Source: Agelaius tricolor
Taxonomy: Eukaryota > Chordata > Aves > Passeriformes > Icteridae
DNA length: 64,000 nucleotides
Reading direction: 5' to 3'
Assembly: GCA_023055355.1 (NCBI GenBank)
Contig: JALJCS010000034.1
Coordinates: 386,001 to 450,000, forward strand
The notes beneath the pieces were generated by a model that did no database searches, was not told the origin of the DNA, and worked only from the letters and a program-made list of their open reading frames with translations. The position numbers were made by a program, and so were the translations under genes. This document shows, one piece after another, positions 22,112 to 35,128 of this stretch (the stretch's first letter is position 1; the number at the start of each line of letters is the position of its first letter).

Positions 22112-25100
22112 CTAATTAAAAAACCCCATTCAGTTTCTACTGGAAACTTTGATACTTAAATATCAAATATATCAAATCTTTTTTATATATATAGTCCCAG
22201 TACAGCTAGGCCTGTTCTTTTTTGCATTTAATCAAGTATGGAAAAAATAATAAAGCTTCATTCAAGAAATCAAATGAGCTAATTTTAAACTAGGAGAAGC
22301 TAGAAAACAAAGAAAGCTAATTTGGGGGGAAAAAATGCATTTTGCTCCAAAATTGTACACTACCAAAAGAGTACTTATTGTCTCAATATGGCAATGGCTT
22401 AAAGTCACAGGGACTACTGTCTAAATATTTAGTAACTGCATCACCAGTGTGACTGCAATTGTACACATGGATGTCAACCCCTAAAACCTAAAACTGCACA
22501 CAAGCTCTGTAATTGCAGCTGCATGAAGAACCAAAACCCACTGACTGTGGTCGTGAACAGCAGAAATTTTCTCTGCCATTTAAAATGAGATCGGAAAGAG
22601 GCAAAACACACCGAACACACCAACCCAAGAGACTGTCAGTCTGAACTAGAGTGAAATTTCAAAAACAGTGAAATCCATCTGGTATTCTCACACTTGATAA
22701 AGTCTTTGTAAACTTATTTCCACCAGTCCCTGACAAATCAGTGTTGTTTAAACCCCGATTTTTCCCTTTCAGACTGGCTTCAAGATCTTCCCATGTCTTC
22801 CACAAAATGTGAAGCAATGTTAAGAGGAAATCCGTATTAAGAGCCACAATTTAGCTCAGCATGACAATTACTCCTTTCCACACAGTTTGGCAGGAATATA
22901 GGCAAGTAGAATGCTTAAAAAATGGCACTTTATTGAGAGTGAGCATGATTGCTCCACTGATTGTACTGATTTGTTGACAGCCTTCAAGTACCTTCAAGCT
23001 AACACCACTTAGGATTTTCTGTAACCTTCGCCAGTCACCTCAAGTACTGCACTTTACTATATTGAAAGATGTAGACTTCCATGCAGTACAAAGAAAAAAC
23101 ACATCAATGAATTTTTATGGAAATGCAAATGGATGCAGGCAGAAAACAAATACTAGAGACAATCATCTGTCACTGAAAAAAAGAGGACTTAAAATTGCAC
23201 ACATGCTGGAAAATTCAGCAGTCTACTGTCTGAAAAGGAGGGCAGTTTAGGCAAGCAAAGACACAAACACTAAACAAAACCAGGTCCCATTTACCCAAAT
23301 GTTTCCCGTTCCGCAATTTTAGAGTCAAGTCAAACAATACCAGCAGTTTAAACTGCATTTGGCTCCTCCAGTTAGCTTAAACCTTCTGGACTCAAGGATG
23401 CAAATATTACCAAGTAACAAAGACAACTCTTCAAGCATTAATCTAAGATACTGGAGAGCAAACAGCTGCAGTTTTTGTGTCAAGAAAGCTCAATTACTTA
23501 TTTTACATTAGCGAATTGGACTTATATCTGACACAAAAGCTGGCAAATGTCTTCTTTCCTATTTTTATAGGATTATGATCCAAACTAACGTTTACTATTG
23601 AGTACAGTTATATTCAACTACTCTTATTCTGCCATGAATGACTTCCAGGCAGTGAAGGGAACACCCAAATGGATTTCTTATGAAGTGGAGACACTCCTCC
23701 TGCCAAGCAAGGTGTCTGATCACACAGAGCCCCCGGCAGGATAATTGTCTAATATGGTAAATTATTCATTCTTTGTTTGATAGTTCTTGTAGGAAATATT
23801 TCCGTACTTTGTGCATCGGTGAAAGATTCCTGGCTAAAAGCCCTCGAGAATAAAATTAAGAAGTGCATGTGTACCAACAAGGCTTTATCATAGCAAAGGA
23901 CCCCACTACCACAGGAAAAAGCCTTACTTGTCTTCTTTACAACTCTGTCAACAGAGAGGCTAATTAGTACTAATTATAACAACTGCTTTACAGCATACAT
24001 TCAAACAGACACTACTCTGACCTTGCTGGTATTTAGCAGGGTTTCCTCTGTAACAGCAACTAAATGCTATTCACAAGATGTCAGCTTTCCTCTGCATTAT
24101 ACAGGCACACACTAAAAGGAGACCTTGACCTCTGAGCAAATGCTAAGGACCAGACACAAGTTAAAAAACCATGTTTGAGGAAGACCGAAGAAAAACACAA
24201 GTGGACTTGATTTAAAGGAGCATTGCTCATATTAAGAATCAAATCTTTCCTGGAGCAGGAAATGCTGAAGCCTTTTGCCTATCCAAGCACCTGGTAAAAG
24301 CCAAGCATCTCTTAAATCGGAGCACTTGGCTTTTGTAATGAGCAGCAAAACTCCACCCCGTTATGTTGCTCTTTCTCTGTTGATGCAAGCCCTGGAAGCT
24401 GCAAAGCAGAGAAGTATTGTTGCTGATATGATGTAAGCTACACATGAGCATTGATGTACACCCAGGCCTCATAAGGAATATGATTCCTCGATTCCTGGCT
24501 TGCCTGACTCATCATCCCAAGCAAACTGAGCATCTGAACAACCTCATTGAGACAGTACACCTGATATTGATATCTGATTTCCCAGATACCTGGGAGCTAG
24601 ATCACACTGGGCAAATAGTTCCAAAGGTTTCAGCTCCTGACTTGCTATCACACTTGGCAAGGCCACCCACACCAAAGCTCAGAGGCACCACATTGTGTGA
24701 CATCACAGTCACTTAAGCTTGCTTGTCTTGGTGCTGCCTTACACAGCCACCCAGCAGCAATTCAGACAGACTGCACTGCATTTTGTCCCCGAGACTGGCT
24801 GCAAACACGGCTGATCTACTTTCCCTTACTTCCCCATGCCTCTCGCTAAAAGCAGCCCACTAGTGCCTAGATGGCAACTTCCAACCAGGTCATATGAGAA
24901 AATACAGCCTTGGATAGAAAGCAGGTGAGTGTACATCAGGGGAGAGTAGCACTGAGTGAATGAGTCCCAAAATAGGATTACAGGATGACTTTTAGCCATC
25001 TGCATAAAGATGATTTACTGCACCCTACTGAGTCTCTCTCATTCTAAGGCAGCTCTTGTCACTTTACTCATGTTCATGCTCATGTGAGCACGCAGATTTT

Positions 25101-25731
25101 GACATATTATGACTCCATGCTCAGCTGAAGCAGCTCAGTTCATGGCATTGTCAGTACACAAATCCCTCCTCTTCCACACACTGAAAATGCCAAAGCAAGG
25201 GATCGGTGGCATGCACCCACGGATGACACGCTTCAGTCCTGCAACATGAAAAACTGAGCAGGGAGGAAAAACTGAATGCCTGTACCTCTTGGGAATTTGG
25301 GAATCTCAGCAATTCATAAGGTCACTCTGCTGCATGGACTAAGGGATACTTGTTTACTTGCACACAAACAGTGACTGACTTGCTTTCTGTTCCATACACA
25401 AGAGATGTATTCACATTCTCCCAAGTTCTTACAGCACTTTGCTAGAGAGCATAAACACCTGGCTTGATCTCCCTCTCTGCCTTCCCCAGCTGAGACTTGT
25501 AGTCCTGGGACAGAGAGAGCACAGGTGCCAGTTTCTGTTCAGCAAGATGGGGACTCCCCTGATTGCCCAAAAAAATCAGAGGCAGTTTTAAACCAGAAGA
25601 AACCCACACTGGAACAGTGGTATGAAATCCACAGTAAACAGTTTTTAAGCAGTACTGTGCTTCTCCATTATCTGATTAATAACTGCACAGTTAAGGCTTT
25701 GAAAAAATATAAAAGCTGATCTCCCACTTAC
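22112..25731. other. Intron-like DNA
   Basis: I see no exon with both good splice sites. A short AT-rich run with TATATATA occurs near 22,185-22,195. No repeat family is recognised. Confidence 0.45.
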
Positions 25732-25777
25732 ATAGATGACTGTAAATCCATGAATGTGTAACACACTGGTGTTACGC
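25732..25777 (-). CDS. Weak candidate coding exon (46 bp)
   Basis: The donor is consensus GTAAGT and the acceptor is a good tract ending TTTCTCATAAG. Read with two leading bases it gives VTPVCYTFMDLQSS plus two bases. The leading GC completes a Ser codon left by exon 27,435-27,617, and the trailing AT makes Ile with the first base of exon 22,073-22,111. Another frame is open as well, so the case rests on phase matching at both ends. Confidence 0.38.
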
Positions 25778-26472
25778 CTTATGAGAAACATAAGAGGTTA
25801 AAGGTCTATCTCAACATGCCATCCTGAATCTGAAATTGATTGTCCTCTAACTTCATTATTTCCAGAGGAATGGGATGATTATGATTATCCTGTTGGACTG
25901 CGACTCCAGGACGATAATTAACATTACAGTTACAATTCATTATAATTCACCAATTGTACAAGTCTCTGGAAGGAGAAGGACAAGCATATTTGGGTTTTCA
26001 TCTGGAAAACTGTAATTCTTTTCTTTCTCCCATTTTTTGCCAGTCTCAAGCACTTCTATTCTACAACCCAACACAGCAATAATTTTCTAATATGCTAAAA
26101 AATGTGACAACAAATAAAATTGCTTAACAGAAAGATCTGGTGAGCTTCTCGAGCTGAACTCAAAATATTCCTATACATTCCCCAAAGAAACTCACGGTAT
26201 TCAGTGAACTTCCAGTTCCTGCATTTTTCCTAACTGAAAGGTAGCACCCAAGAAAAAATCCTTTAACACACTTGGAATTATGTTCTTGTATCTTTGGTTC
26301 CTGTGATCTCCAAGGTGTTTAAACAAAGACAGAACACTGGAAAAGAGCACAGCACTCTGTTTTCACCTATACTACCAGCATTTTTTGTTCTTTGAAGAGC
26401 ACGTGTGGTGTCCTCCTTTGGATACTTTTCCTCTGTTGCAGCACACAGCCACAACACACAGAGAACCAGCAC

Positions 26473-26790
26473 ACAATTTCAGAAAGCTCCAAGCACTCAC
26501 CCACCCAGAGTAACACCAACCTCATCAGAAGGCTTCAGGCATCAGCCCATAGAGCATAACATGGTGTCTCTTCAGAAGGCTGCAAGGACCTGCCCCTCTT
26601 GCTCCCCCAAGCCAGCCTTTTATGCCCTCCTGTTGATGCACAGCACCTGTGCACCCTCTGCTCCCCGGGTCATTGCTCAGTGCCCCTGGGCACTCCCTGG
26701 CTCATTTACCCTCAATGCTGCTCACCTGCCTGGCACAGCTGCAGCCCATTGGGGATGAGGCTCCAGCCCCACTCCCAATTAGCACAAGCT
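26473..26790 (-). promoter_or_regulatory. GC-rich promoter-like or LTR-like segment
   Basis: Read on the minus strand, a GC-rich stretch leads to GCATAAAAGGC (TATA-like, plus-strand TTTTAT at 26,618-26,623). About 30 bases later comes the sort of GC-rich leader seen after a transcription start. The segment stands out sharply from AT-rich flanks. It may be a decayed LTR promoter or an alternative internal promoter. No open frame starting with ATG follows, and I cannot name the element. Confidence 0.3.
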
Positions 26791-27434
26791 GTGCTCCTAC
26801 ATCCCTTAAGTTGGATATTCAGCATCTCAGGACTGCTTGGCAAGCCTGACTTACTCATCTGTGCGAAAAGACATTTTTTAAACATCTACCATAACGAAAA
26901 ACAAAAAAATCATCTTGCTGCACATGATGCTACAATGCTTGTGACATGCTGGTAGGATTTCAGGTTACTTTCCCAGTGAAAATTGTCCAGCTGAATGCTG
27001 TTCAGCTGCCTGACTGAATGAGTTTCTATCAGGATACCAGCAAGTTGTAATTTTGCATGTTAGGTGGCTTTCAAGTCTGAAAACACATGCACTGCTTTTT
27101 TTAAATATTAACTTCCCAAGATGGGCGGAAAATAATTTCTTATGTAGCCATACTGCCATTAGTCTTCTTGTAATTTCCATTTATCACTTTAAAAAGTAGC
27201 ACAGTACTTAGTAAAACAGATTTTGATGCAAGCAGCACAAAGAGAGAAAATTTGGGTAAAACAGTATGGAGCCTCAGGAAAGACCTGCAAAGCTGACTCT
27301 GATAGTGCTATTCTCTAATACAGCACTTCTGAACCCAGTTAAATTTGGCCCTTAGTATGCAGGTGAGGGGAGAGAGGCATTTTCTTAAATAGTTCCAGGT
27401 CTTCCTCGTGCTCCCAATTCCACAAGCCCCTTAC

Positions 27435-27617
27435 TGGTAACAACTAGTGAGGTGCAGAATGTTATTTCATGTGACAGTTCTTCAGCTGAGACAACACAGT
27501 TCAGCTTGTAAAATCTGAATGAAGTATTGAGGCTCATCTGGCCATCCAAAACAGAAACAGGGGATAACACAAGCCATTTCAGCAAAACAATCACATCAGA
27601 AGTCAACTCTGGCACAG
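27435..27617 (-). CDS. Candidate coding exon (183 bp)
   Basis: The acceptor is CTGTTTTTAATTGCTGTAG and the donor is ACCA then GTAAGG. The only frame open throughout has two leading bases, 60 codons and one trailing base. It includes VPELTSDVIVLLKWLVLSPV, SVLDGQMSLNTSFRFYKLNC and SAEELSHEITFC. Hydrophobic residues alternate in a helical pattern and two other frames stop quickly, so coding is likely. The trailing base fits exon 25,732-25,777. The exon that supplies its first codon base is not found; 27,917-27,985 ends in the wrong phase. Family unknown. Confidence 0.65.
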
Positions 27618-27916
27618 CTACAGCAATTAAAAACAGGGGCAAGCAGAAAACAGACCTTGGCTCACATTCACAAGGGCACTCACCTTAAAAATAGTAGTCA
27701 TAATAGCTAGAAAACGATAGACTTAACAGCATGCTCTGGAGATAAGATTAATAACATTTAAAAACCAAAGAGCAGTAGTTATAGTTGCTCAAAGGCTCAG
27801 CAAAACTTGGGCTGTGTATTTAAGGTACTCAGAAGCAAAATGCACATGAGCACGAAGAGCAGCAGGTGACTGTAAATCCAAAAGATAAAAAAAACAAAAC
27901 AGAACCATCTTCTTAC

Positions 27917-27985
27917 CTTGCCATATTTTGCCAAGAGCTGGATGTTGAGGCCTCCACCGGCTCCTATCCTCCCACATCTGTTAAC
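27917..27985 (-). CDS. Candidate coding exon (69 bp)
   Basis: The acceptor is TGTGTGTCAGGAATTCAG and the donor is a strong GGCAAG then GTAAGA. Only one frame is open: phase 0, 23 codons, VNRCGRIGAGGGLNIQLL then AKYGK. The Gly-rich turn followed by a hydrophobic helix is protein-like. It ends in phase 0 while exon 27,435-27,617 needs one leading base, so either a small exon is missing between them or the two are alternatives. Confidence 0.42.
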
Positions 27986-29383
27986 CTGAATTCCTGACAC
28001 ACAACAGTGGTGCTCACAAGCCAGCACCCAAATTGCCACACACTTCTTTTTGTCATCTCAGAGTTCATTTACCTAAATTTCAAGATCTTGGCCAATAGTC
28101 TGTACCAGCTCTAAGGTATGACTTGAAAGCCACAACACTGTCTTTCTGTTAAAAGACTTGTATGGATACAGTGAGGGGGGAAAACACCAAGAGAACTTCA
28201 CCTATTCTGAATGCTCCATAAGAGCAAGTTTTCATCATTAAGACATCCTGCTACAAGCAAGCCTATCACTTGGTTATTATGTGCCTTGAGATAATAGTTG
28301 ATTATTTTTGTATAGGTGGGGTGCTCTTGTTCAAGCGTTCAGTTGACAGTGCCTCAGTCTGCTTAGAAACACTCACTGGCACTACCTCCAAAAGCACCAG
28401 ATACATCAGCAGGGTGCCATCTGTGAGCTCTTGGCTTTTCTTTTTCCATGGCTACAGACTTAGGGTAGCAAATGGGTTTGTTCAGAGATGGACAAGAACT
28501 GACTGAGAACCTCCTAAATGTCAGTGAGCTCACCAAGCCAACAGGAGCACACCCAGCTCTGTTGGACAGGCTGTGACCGAGTCACAGTGCAAAGGATTTC
28601 AAGTATTAAGTTCCAGTGTCCTTGTGTCCATCCAGTAATTTCAATATATTATTCAGTAATGGATGATGTTCAAAAATATCTCATGCTGTTAAGCTTTCAA
28701 TATTTCCTTCAGTCCCCGAAATTATAAAATAGCTAGAGAGTTTCACATAGAGAAAGATATTTTCCTTTTCAAAAAAAGCACAAAAAGGTGCCAAACTTTA
28801 GGATTTCCTGACAAAAAAACCCAAACTTTTAGAATTGGAAAATAAAGTTGGAAATAAAAACATAGACTTGCCATTAAAGCAGTAATAGAGGACTCTACAA
28901 AAAGTTAACCAAGAACAGATGAATAACAACTAATACTTGAATTGTGCACTTCAGAAAACTATTCAGTAATTACCAACAAAACCAAGAGGCGTCCTATAGG
29001 GAGCTGATTTACCCATGAAATTGAGTCAAAGAGAATAAAGAAAGGCCTTCAGTACCTCAAATCCCTTCTCCAAGGCAATCATAGTGATGGAAAGCCCAAG
29101 CCATAAATTGATGATGCACAGTTGAGGAACGCTGCAATTACAGCTGAATTTGCTTTGTATCAGGCTCATTACAAACATAAGGATGAAAATTAGTTTCCAC
29201 TCGGTAGTAATTGCATTTTGTTGACATCTGATTAGCCATGGTTGCCTTAAATGCTGACAAGGCCACTAATAAGGGGGGAAATAATGAATTAGGCAATTTA
29301 GAACATTTTTGAGTCAATAAGTCTTTAGAGTAATTGCCCTCTACAACACCATTTTAAGACAGGTAATGTGGCATATTTTTATT

Positions 29384-29435
29384 AAAAATATATCTTTAGT
29401 AATGTAAAAATATATCTTTAGTAATGTAAAAATAT
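29384..29435. repeat. 22-bp tandem repeat, about 2.4 copies
   Basis: A unit beginning AAAAATATATCTTTAG occupies 29,384-29,405, is repeated exactly at 29,406-29,427, and starts a third time with eight bases. The identity of the copies points to a recent slippage duplication. Confidence 0.85.
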
Positions 29436-30399
29436 GAAGAATTTTTCAATCAAGGAAATACAGTCAGTAAAAGGCTGACCAGATAATACTGTTAAGGCAA
29501 AAAAATGGACACAGTACTACACGAACTTAATCAAATACTTGCTAGAACAGCTTAACACTGGCACAAAAAACTCTGACTGTTACTTATTCCTACAAAATAT
29601 CACCTTAAAAAAATTAAAGAGGGGAGCTAACAAAGGACTTTTAGAGCAAACGACACTAGGTTGTAGTTACCACTGCAGTGAAAAGGGATCCTGATTTCAA
29701 TGGCAACTCAAAGCAGTAACATTTTTATCTATCCATGAAATAGCCTTCTTCATGAGTACAGTAGAATTCCATAAACAATGTCTCACTAACTCTTTTTACA
29801 GTTAAATAGCTATGAAATCATAGCTTCACTGAAATTACTATAGGACATAAGACTATGGTTTTTATTGGTGATCAGAGTAGGTAATTACAGAGCTAACATT
29901 ATTACCAAGTCATCTGAACATAAAGAACACAACAAGAAAGGAAAGACTGGAAGTACCTGTGAGGAATAAATTAGTCATGTAAAAAACCAACACTATCAGA
30001 CTACTTGTGCCACTGACTCACACCTGCTGACCTCAAGCAAGTTTTGGGTCTGTTTTTAAATCAGCGTTTTGTGGGGATCACACCCATGACTGTTTCTACA
30101 GTTCCACAAAGATTCTGGTTTCTGCTGATGCTTTCCATAGCCAGGTTCCAGCTGATGTACATCCAGCAGCAGAGCACACAAATCTTCCTGCCTTAGCTCT
30201 ACTCTGAAATACAAACCCACTCCCTTCTGCTTGGATTTTTATTGGACAGATTCCTTTACTGTGTCAAATTCCATCAGCCACTGTGAGTCATCACCAAAGT
30301 CCATGTGACTGCTTGAATAAAGCCCTACAGGTGAAGGCTTCCTGAGGCTGAGAGGCCTCCAGCTGCTGAAAAGGACTCCAGTGATGAGCTGTTAGGAAT

Positions 30400-33300
30400 T
30401 ACTTACCTGGAATGAGCTCCTGTGTTCAGATCACATTCAGCACTTGGGCATTTGTCAAATCTTTGATTATTAATAGGGTCAGAATTTCATTCCAAATATA
30501 ACCAGGGAATTTGTGCCTCGGGCTTTGGCAGAACAAGATTTTACACGCTGAATTTAAAGGCAAAGGCTCACATGATGTTAATCAGAGCAAACCTGAATGA
30601 GAAAGAAGCCTGAAAATAAGCTTGGCCCACGTGCAAGTTCCCCTGGGGGTTTCCTGTGCAAGTGATTAATATTTGCCTACTCACATGGAAAAAACACTGT
30701 TAGAAACCACTTTTCCCTTGCTCCAGTCAGAAAACGAGAACTGAAATCAAAGTGGATTAGTCACAATAAAATATTAATGCTCTGGATTTCTTATGCTAGC
30801 TTTTGCAACACTGCATTATTAATGACACCCAATTGTAGGGGAGACTGCTGCAGGAAAGGCTAATTTTACTACACATTTTATCTTTTTAACTATAAACTTG
30901 TTTCTTGTGAACCCCACCAGGATCCTAGTAGAATTTCATCATGTCTTCCAACATTCAGTTGTTAGTATGGATTTAAAATTATTCACAGGAGCCAGTAACT
31001 CACGAAAATATGGGGACATGTGTCCATTTGTTGTTACAATTTTCTTCTGTGGTAGAAAGAACAATTTATTTTAAATTGTTCTTGCACAGACTGCATTCAA
31101 AGAGTGCCATATCCAGTCTAATTTTTTTACCATAGCAAGAAATCACTCACAATTAGTATTGCCAATATGTAGGCACACATCTGTGATTCAGGCTGGGGTG
31201 GGCAGCATTCAACTACTCCAAGTTGCTGCAGCAGATCCTGAAAGCCAAAGATCACCAGAGCAGGAGGTCACATCCTTCCCATCAGATCCAAAGGGAGTGG
31301 CAGATCACAGAGGAGCTCCTTTACCCCACCTGTGCTCTCTAGGGACCGTCAGCTTCTTTCAGTGGCACAGCAACACAGAGAGCACCTGAAAAGCACTATC
31401 ATATTTATGTCAGGAAAGGACTGTATTAGCCAAGAATGGGGCCACTGAGCTGCAATTAAGACAGATTCCAAATCAGATAAACTTTACTCTCACATAGGAG
31501 ATTTTCATGAGAGCCTCAAAGCCTCCATCCCCAGTCTGGAGCCCCCTCTTGACTGTAAATTAGCATATTCCTCCTTTTAAAAGAGGAGGCCTCTCCCAGA
31601 GCAAAATCCACATTCCTCTATAGGATACAAAATAAATCTTCTGAGGCACTTCAGCAACCTTACAGCCACCTCAGTAACTCTGTCTCCTCACTACAACCTG
31701 GGCACAGTAAGGTTGGTCAATTCCTCAGCAAACAACAGCTTCAGACATCTGTGACTGGGAAGAACAGAACACAGGAAATAGATCCAGGGAAATAACGGCA
31801 CAAACAGCCCTGCAAAGCCAGGGAAATGAAGAAGGTACCATATTGTAATGAGTCTTGTTCATTGCAGATCACTCCATTTTTACTGGCATTTTACCATTCT
31901 CTGATGTGTGGAATAACTAGCAACAGTTGTAGATGAATGTTCAATTTCAGCAGAAATACAAACTTGTTCAACAGAATCTGACTTGTTTCATTACACAGAT
32001 TAATAATGGCTCTTTTCTGCCATGTGCTGTGAAGGATTGTTAATAAACAACTCCCTGTTTAGTTCAGATTGTTCCAAGAAAAAGAATAAATTGACTCAGC
32101 TATTCTTAACCCAGTGGATTCATGAGCCACATCTCAGTTACTGCTGGCTGCTTTTCTCTTTCCAGTGTTACAGTCACAGTTGTGGGGCACTTAGGTATAA
32201 AACAGAGCACTTAGTTCTCCCTAATTGGAAACTTCAGTCACTTCAACAGAAATTTCTCTGCTTGCTGAGAATGGCAACAGCCATGTACCCTGTTCTAATG
32301 TCAGCCTCTGGGTTCCTTGGTCCTACAGTGGTTTTGCTTTCCCCCATGGCACTTTCACAACACAAACACTGCTCCTAAGTACTAAATGATACACCTTGGC
32401 TCTTGTCATTCAAGGGATGCAATACACTGAGCACCACAATAATGATCTCTATTAAGTAGCATCAAAGCACAACGGGCAAACCCAAGTCAAGTAGAAATTA
32501 CAGCAACCATGATAAAGCTGTTGGTTTTACCCCCATTATCCAATGCATTATTCCTTCCTAATAAGAACGTCCACAAGAAAAACCCCGCTACCTATTACAC
32601 TTATAACTGGTTCCTAAATATTGACATTATTAATGGCAATCAAGTTAAAGAGAAATCATACACATTTGTGTTATTAAACCCTAGCACATCTATAAGCCTA
32701 ATGTAAAGATACCTAGATTGAATAAAAAACCAGGAGTTCTAAGAGAAAAAAAAACAAAACAGAACAAAACTGAAAATAAAATCTTTTTTTAAATGAGAAA
32801 AAGACAGAAGGAATCAGGCAAAGGATGTATGAATAATATTGTCCTTGAAGTACATTTAAAATTTGCCTATTATTCCTAAAAGAAACAAGTTTCAGGGCCT
32901 TATGCCAACCTTGCTTTTAACCATGAAAAAGCTTTATTATTTAGACATTCTAGCATTTTTGGCTTTGTTGAAGGAAAATACCCAACAGCAGTAAGCAATT
33001 ATGCAGAGGCATTTGCACTGCAGAAGCTTAAGGTTTATTATGCTTTCAGATTAATTAAATAATGCCCCTGTATTGAGCTAACCAATTCCTTTAAAAGTTT
33101 GCATTTCACATTTAATCTAGTCCCATATTTTGTGATAGTCTGGTGCATTACACCAGGGCTGAAAGAGTGTGCAATTAATTGAAAGCAAGATTTTTATGCA
33201 TGAGATAACTACAGCGCTACCAGCCAGCACCACAATGTGGGCAAGAATAGATGAACCCATTTTTTATTTTTAGTGTTTTTATTTTACACAACTCTTTGCT

Positions 33301-34500
33301 ATTCCTAGGTAAACCTAAAAAATACAAGACTGCCATGCCTACATGAATTTAGACCTTGGATCCTTGCTGTCTCTGAGGAGAGCCCGTGTGCAATTTGATC
33401 CAAGTGTGTCAATGTTGTTTTAAGATCTGTACCCATCCTTTCTGTCCAACACAGTGACCTGCTGGAACAGCAAGGACACTCCCCATCTTAGTGGGATGAG
33501 AAAAAGGTTCAGAGTCTCTGCTTCCTTTTCCTTCCTGCCAGGCTCAGCCAAAACAGCTCAGCTGAGCTGTGCAAAGATGCCTGCTCCAGGGAAAAGGTGG
33601 CAAAGCCAGGACAGCTCAGATTAGGTAATAAAATAAGATTGGAATAATAAGTAATTGCCATGAAAGACAAGAAAATATTTCATTCTGTGTTTTAGTCATG
33701 GGCAAAACAGAATATAGGTCCTGCCACACATCCATCAGCCAGAAGAAAAATACAAGCAACTGATTTAGATTCTGTTCTATAACTTATTTTCTCAGCAATC
33801 AGACTTTTTTTTTCTATTTACTCAATAGAGAACATAGCCACTAAAGCATTTTTTTCCAGTATCAACCTGAAAGGGACTATCTACTGGTTTATACAAATGC
33901 AATAAACACTGCTTTAATACTTAACTTTTCCTGTCTTCTCTCCTTGAACTTAGGAGAATTCCAACAGGTAGAAATTCAGCCTTATTTGATGTTGCCAAAA
34001 CAAGGTCTGCAACACAACATCAAGCTCACATTGTGTGCACAGACATGATCATCCCTCTACCTAAAACTTCAGCTGAGAAACGGTGCTAAACTGGCAACAC
34101 ACTTGCATCCTTCTCAGGGAGGAGCTGTAATGAATATGCAGCTTTAATGAATGTCAGGACAGAACAGAAACATAAACATGAAGGATTTTATACTCCTCAT
34201 GGTCTACTCCAGATTTAAATATCACTCACCACAAATCAGGATGATGTAACGGATTTCTCCTAAAACCTTTTACGTGAAGAAAATGAGCTGATTTCCATTA
34301 CTGACCTGCCAGTCCCCATTTCTGCAGCAGACAAACCAGAGAGGTCTGGGTTTGCTTTAATGTACCTGAATAACTCTAAACTGATTTACAGTGAGGCACA
34401 AATGGGTCAACACCATAAATGGGTAAACAGCCAGTATTCACTAGAGCTACAGATTGAGAAAGACCAACAAGTCTTATAAATGCACACTCCCTTTCTGAGA
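30400..34500. other. Intron-like DNA
   Basis: Apart from a near-perfect minus-strand donor at about 30,411 (TTCCAG then GTAAGT), whose upstream acceptor I could not settle, I see no splice-bounded open exon. A peptide CPSAECDLNTGAHS precedes that donor, but the 5' limit is unclear, so I do not call it a CDS. Confidence 0.4.
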
Positions 34501-34529
34501 GGCACAATCAAGCCTGACACAAATCTTAC

Positions 34530-34613
34530 CATGCACCACAGGTTGACTGCACTCCATCACACAGCCAAGACAAGGAAATCTGGCGTTCCAGACAAGGGTT
34601 TTGCACTCACAGC
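34530..34613 (-). CDS. Weak candidate Cys-rich coding exon (84 bp)
   Basis: The donor GCATG then GTAAGA is strong and the acceptor TTTAACTCCAG is good. Only the frame with two leading bases is open. It reads CECKTLVWNARFPCLGCVME then CSQPVVH, with five Cys in 27 residues. That is suggestive of a metal-binding or extracellular module, but nothing confirms it. The phase does not match 35,068-35,128, so the link to that exon is unresolved. Confidence 0.35.
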
Positions 34614-35067
34614 CTGGAGTTAAACACCCAGCTTGGTACTGGGGTTTGGGCTCCCAAATCTGGCACCTTCACAAAGGGAATAACCAATGCAGTAACTGCT
34701 GAATGAGCTGAGAACAAGCCTCTGACCTGGGGGCCCAGCTGTGCCTCCTGCCCACCTCCAGTCTCAGAGCCCACCATTTCCAGCAAGTTCCAAGCAGCTT
34801 ATAGATAAGTAAAACATGGCTGTGGGAGCTAGTTAAGCGTTTGAAAAACTGTAGGAACATAAAATTCAAAGGACCTTGATTGCATACCCAGATCTCTGTG
34901 ATCACACCTATGTACAGTATACATGGAAATGCCCCTTGACAGAGAAGTAACACTGTAACACCAGGAACAGTGCCTAAACACAGCAACATTTTTATCTGTT
35001 ACTCTGTATTAACTTTGGAGCTGAGCAACAAAGAAACAAAAACAAAGCTCTCCTTCCAGGCCCTTAC

Positions 35068-35128
35068 CTGCAAGTGGTGAAGTTGGCACCTACCTGAGAC
35101 ATTTTACAGGAACACTGAGGATTTACTG
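35068..35128 (-). CDS. Weak candidate 5' exon (61 bp)
   Basis: The acceptor is excellent (GGTTTTTTTGTGTGTTTAACAG) and the donor is CTTGCAG then GTAAGG. One frame is open, reading VNPQCSCKMSQVGANFTTC. An in-frame ATG has A at -3, so this could hold a start codon. It joins 35,967-36,065 in phase. It may also be untranslated leader. Confidence 0.35.

Noticed and set aside
26278..26472. 64-codon minus frame that looks as if it starts with a signal peptide
   Set aside because: The first codon is GTG rather than ATG and no in-frame ATG precedes it, so a secreted product is not supported.
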